NCBI GenBank assembly: GCA_012103475.1
Contig: WLWS01000004.1
Coordinates: 186,001 to 250,000 of the forward strand
Source of the DNA: Gammaproteobacteria bacterium
GTDB taxonomy: Bacteria; Pseudomonadota; Gammaproteobacteria; Eutrophobiales; Eutrophobiaceae
Reading direction: 5' to 3'
Length of the DNA stretch: 64,000 nt
A program made the position numbers and the translations under genes. Positions 61,185 through 64,000 of the stretch are shown here, one piece after another (the first letter of the stretch is position 1; every line of letters starts with the position of its first letter). The notes below the pieces were generated by a model. That model ran no database searches. It was given only the letters and a program-made list of their open reading frames with translations, and was not told where the DNA came from.

Positions 61185-62633
61185 ATGTCTGTCATAACTG
61201 AAGTGGACTTGCTGAAAACGCGACGTACCAAAATCATAGCAACGATAGGTCCCGCGTCGAATTCAATTGAAATGATCGAAAACTTGATCCACGCAGGTGT
61301 GAATATTTTTCGATTAAATATGTCGCACGGTGACCACGCTGGTCACAGTGACGTATATAATCGAATCAGAGAACTCGCCAGGTCTATGGATCGAACGATA
61401 GGAATTCTCGCTGACCTATGCGGGCCAAAAATTCGAACTGGAAAATTCGAGAATGGACAAGTTGAGTTAAAATCCGGATCTAAGATAGTAGTAACGACTC
61501 GTGACATAATCGGCTCGGAAAAACTGGTCCCTTCACAATATGCAGCTCTTGCTGAAGATGTCGTAGTTGGTAGCAAAATATTGCTCAGTGATGGTGAACT
61601 CGAGTTTGAAGTTGAAGCAATCAATAAAACAGAAATCAACTGTCGCGTTGTATATGGCGGAATCCTGAAAAATCATAAAGGAATTAATCTGCCAGGCGTT
61701 AATGTATCTGCACCGTCACTAACTGCCAAAGATAAAATAGATGCCGATTTCGCTCTGGAATTGGGCGTTGATTTTCTTGCTCTTTCCTTCGTCAGAACTG
61801 CAGATGACATTCATGAGTTAAAAGAAACTATTACGCGCTCGGGTAAACAGGTACATGTCATTGCTAAAATTGAGAAGCCAGAGGCTTTAAAAAACGCCAG
61901 TGCAATACTCGATGCTTCTGATGGAATTATGGTCGCACGCGGCGATCTTGGAGTTGAACTATTGCCGGAGCAGGTACCGGTCGCGCAGAATCAGTTAATT
62001 GACATGGCCAAATCGCGCTTCAAACCTGTAATTGTAGCCACCCAGATGCTCGAATCGATGATCACTAACCCGCGCCCGACACGCGCGGAGGTGACAGATA
62101 TCGCACATGCTGTAACACTCAGCACTGATGCGGTAATGCTTTCCGCAGAAACCGCTGCCGGAGCATTTCCTATCGAAGCTGTCAAAATGATGGACCGCAT
62201 AGCAAGGCAAACTGAATCTTATATGTGGCAGCGCGGTGACTATGGTGCCAGTCGGGAAATTGACGCTTCAACTAATACAGTATGGGACATTATTGCCAAT
62301 GCGACATCAATAATGTCAAGACAAATGAATGCTCACGCTGTTTTAGTAATATCTCAATCGGGTATGTCTGCGGCGACAATGAGTTCAGCGCGACCAGCCG
62401 CACCGATACTGGCGATAAGTTCAAACCCTACGGTCTGTCGTAAAATTGCCCTGCTCTGGGGGGTCATCCCGGTATTGGATGAGGAAACCGGGTCGGTAAA
62501 CCCCAACGAACTGGCCCGTCGAGTTGCTCAGCAGCAAGGGCTGGCTGATACCGGTGAATTTGTTTTACTTGTGAGAGGTTTTAATAGCGATCCGAAACTA
62601 AATACCCCGACGATCACCACTATTATTGTTTAA
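61185..62633 (+). CDS. pyk: Pyruvate kinase
   Basis: A 482-residue glycolytic enzyme making ATP and pyruvate from PEP. It starts at ATG 61185, ten bases after AAGGA; an upstream frame start at 61143 has no ribosome site. The N-terminal RRTKIIATIGPAS, active-site IAKIEKPEAL with its catalytic lysine, the signature DGIMVARGDLGVEL and MLESM are present. The C-terminal effector domain is complete. The gene before it is on the other strand. Confidence 0.96.
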   Translation: MSVITEVDLLKTRRTKIIATIGPASNSIEMIENLIHAGVNIFRLNMSHGDHAGHSDVYNRIRELARSMDRTIGILADLCGPKIRTGKFENGQVELKSGSKIVVTTRDIIGSEKLVPSQYAALAEDVVVGSKILLSDGELEFEVEAINKTEINCRVVYGGILKNHKGINLPGVNVSAPSLTAKDKIDADFALELGVDFLALSFVRTADDIHELKETITRSGKQVHVIAKIEKPEALKNASAILDASDGIMVARGDLGVELLPEQVPVAQNQLIDMAKSRFKPVIVATQMLESMITNPRPTRAEVTDIAHAVTLSTDAVMLSAETAAGAFPIEAVKMMDRIARQTESYMWQRGDYGASREIDASTNTVWDIIANATSIMSRQMNAHAVLVISQSGMSAATMSSARPAAPILAISSNPTVCRKIALLWGVIPVLDEETGSVNPNELARRVAQQQGLADTGEFVLLVRGFNSDPKLNTPTITTIIV

Positions 62634-62641
62634 CTATGCAC

Positions 62642-63133
62642 TCAGCGCTGTTTGTATAGAGGCTCTGCACCATCGGCAGCAGTCTGATATTTCACACTGA
62701 AATCCGAAAAGCCACGAATTGCATCTTCAATATCCTTTTCTTCTTTAATCAGAAATGAACTGATACCGCAGCGTTGCATAAAATATAACTGATCACGCAA
62801 CACATCTCCCACCGCACGCAGATCACCAGAATAATCGTAGTGATCGCGCAAAATCCGGGCCTGAGAATAACCACGACCATCTTTAAACGCGGGAAACTCT
62901 ATGGCAATGATATTGAAATGATCTAAATCACCTGCCAAATCATCAATGTCATGTTCACCGTTGATAAGTAAACCAAGCTTCCTGTCATTCCAGGAAAGAA
63001 TAGCTTCCCGATTAGATTGCCAGACGCTAAACGGCAAAATGACATCACCGGCAGGTAGTCCTGACTCAATAGCGCTCCCTTCGACAATCTGCCAGTTGTC
63101 ATCGATAACTTTATTGTCTTTAATGACTCGCAT
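62642..63133 (-). CDS. DUF934-family protein linked to sulfite/nitrite reductase
   Basis: A 163-residue protein of the DUF934 family, which regularly follows ferredoxin-type sulfite reductase genes and may deliver electrons or assist that enzyme. Family features are VILPFSVWQSNREAIL near residue 35, IAIEFPAFKDGRGYSQARILRDHYDY (abridged: FPAFKDGRGYSQAR) and the end YQTAADGAEP. It overlaps the reductase stop by 14 bases, so it is coupled to it. Its biochemical role is not established. Confidence 0.88.
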   Translation of the reverse strand: MRVIKDNKVIDDNWQIVEGSAIESGLPAGDVILPFSVWQSNREAILSWNDRKLGLLINGEHDIDDLAGDLDHFNIIAIEFPAFKDGRGYSQARILRDHYDYSGDLRAVGDVLRDQLYFMQRCGISSFLIKEEKDIEDAIRGFSDFSVKYQTAADGAEPLYKQR

Positions 63134-64000
63134 GGGCTAACTCTTTTTCTTTAACCTGTTTCTTTGGATAAATGTGGTCTTTAAACGGCTCGATTCCTAC
63201 TCGTTTATATGTCTCAAGGAATTTTTCATCTTCTTGTCTTAGCTCAATATAGACATTCAGAATTTTTCCTATGGTGTCAGCCACTTTACTTTTCTCTACG
63301 GCAGGGCCAAGTCGATCACCGAGCGAGGCCTCGTTTTCAGCTGTGCCGCCCAGCGTTAACTGATAGTACTCTTCGCCTTTCTTGCTCACGCCGAGAATAC
63401 CTATGTGGCCGACGTGGTGGTGACCACATGCATTCATACAACCTGACATCTTGACTTTAATTTCACCGATATCATGCAGGTAATCCATATCATCAAACTT
63501 ATCGTTAATCTGTTTGGCAATAGGAATAGAGCCTGCGTTAGCAAGCGAACAAAAATCCAGGCCCGGACAACAAATCATGTCTGTTAACAAGCCAATGTTG
63601 GGCGTTGCGAGGTCCTCGGCTGATAAGGCCTGCCAGACCATGAACAAATCTGCCTGTTTAACATTATTGAGAACAAGGTTTTGATCGTGAGTGACCACTA
63701 TCTGCGAAAAACTAAATTTCTCAGCAATGTCAGCGATTGCATCCATCTGTTCATCCGTTGCATCGCCAGGAGCAAGATTCCTCGACTTCAAGGACACAAA
63801 AACCGCCCGATAACCCGGCATTTTGTGATCATGTACATTGCGTTTGACCCAGGCTGCGAAATCCTTATTTGTCTCCAGCTTCTCGGCAAAACTATCGTCA
63901 TGATGCGCATTATCTTCATACTCCGGTGCTTGAAAATAGGCCCTGACTCGATCAATTTCTTTCTGCTCCAGTAGCAAGGCCCCCTCTCTGAGTCGCTGCC
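63120..64000 (-). CDS. Nitrite/sulfite reductase, siroheme protein, 5' end beyond the window
   Basis: The last 293 codons of a siroheme [4Fe-4S] reductase, open to the window edge (the frame reads through 64000). The cluster/siroheme cysteines are in CCPGLDFCSLA and SGCMNACG, followed by HHHVGHIGILG. It resembles the proteobacterial ferredoxin-type sulfite reductase (CysI-like) more than assimilatory NirB, but the missing N-terminal half would decide. Its cofactor is made by CysG encoded at 3.5 kb. Downstream DUF934 overlaps it. Confidence 0.88.
   Translation of the reverse strand, partial: QRLREGALLLEQKEIDRVRAYFQAPEYEDNAHHDDSFAEKLETNKDFAAWVKRNVHDHKMPGYRAVFVSLKSRNLAPGDATDEQMDAIADIAEKFSFSQIVVTHDQNLVLNNVKQADLFMVWQALSAEDLATPNIGLLTDMICCPGLDFCSLANAGSIPIAKQINDKFDDMDYLHDIGEIKVKMSGCMNACGHHHVGHIGILGVSKKGEEYYQLTLGGTAENEASLGDRLGPAVEKSKVADTIGKILNVYIELRQEDEKFLETYKRVGIEPFKDHIYPKKQVKEKELAHASH

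Overview
The window is chromosomal DNA of a free-living, probably marine, facultatively denitrifying gammaproteobacterium that I cannot place to genus. The neighbourhoods are gammaproteobacterial: dcd-mrp-metG-rsx (a Pseudomonas-like order), lptD-surA-pdxA-rsmA, ubiK-comM next to glnK-amtB, folA-thyA-lgt, and divergent uvrA/ssb. A PomAB-type (sodium) flagellar stator and two TRAP transporter loci fit an aquatic bacterium. I found no rRNA, tRNA, CRISPR array, insertion sequence or prophage.

Layout. 0-5 kb: a cytochrome cd1 nitrite reductase gene (nirS) with an extra N-terminal cytochrome c domain, preceded by a perfect FNR/DNR-type box, then a DNR-like regulator, msrB and a convergent cysG; siroheme made by CysG is also the precursor of heme d1. 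5-8 kb: pomA-pomB-PilZ stator operon. 8-17 kb: an accessory block with a TonB receptor, a cyclase-family hydrolase, a Rieske dioxygenase alpha/beta pair with pirin, and a complete TRAP transporter, probably uptake and oxidation of an unknown organic acid. 17-25 kb: dcd, mrp, metG and rsxABCDG. The rsx operon has no rsxE, and its RsxA lacks both cysteines that normally bind the intramembrane [2Fe-2S] cluster shared with RsxE. 25-31 kb: yhbY, a small membrane protein, lptD-surA-pdxA-rsmA (pdxA probably starts at CTG).

31-40 kb: an orphan TRAP dctQM pair with a frameshifted dctM, aroE, a double cNMP-binding/rhodanese protein, and two ammonium units: glnK-amtB (intact) and amtB-glnK (amtB broken by a nonsense codon and a frameshift). 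Each unit has a sigma-54 promoter and two tandem NtrC boxes at about -110 to -150. 40-54 kb: ubiK, comM, apaG, apaH, an acetyltransferase, folA, thyA, lgt, an HDOD/GGDEF pair, GTP-type PEP carboxykinase, a GlcG/HbpS-family protein, a membrane protein, uvrA and ssb. 54-61 kb: one very large multi-PAS/GAF GGDEF-EAL gene of about 2,127 codons, split by an amber codon and two one-base deletions. 61-64 kb: pyruvate kinase, a DUF934 protein and the 3' part of a siroheme sulfite/nitrite reductase gene that runs off the window.

Themes: nitrogen (nitrite respiration, ammonium uptake, PII control), siroheme/heme d1 supply, cyclic-di-GMP signalling (PilZ, three GGDEF/EAL/HDOD-type genes), and gene decay. 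Three loci between 32 and 61 kb carry six disabling lesions, which are either true pseudogenisation or errors in the assembly; raw reads would decide.
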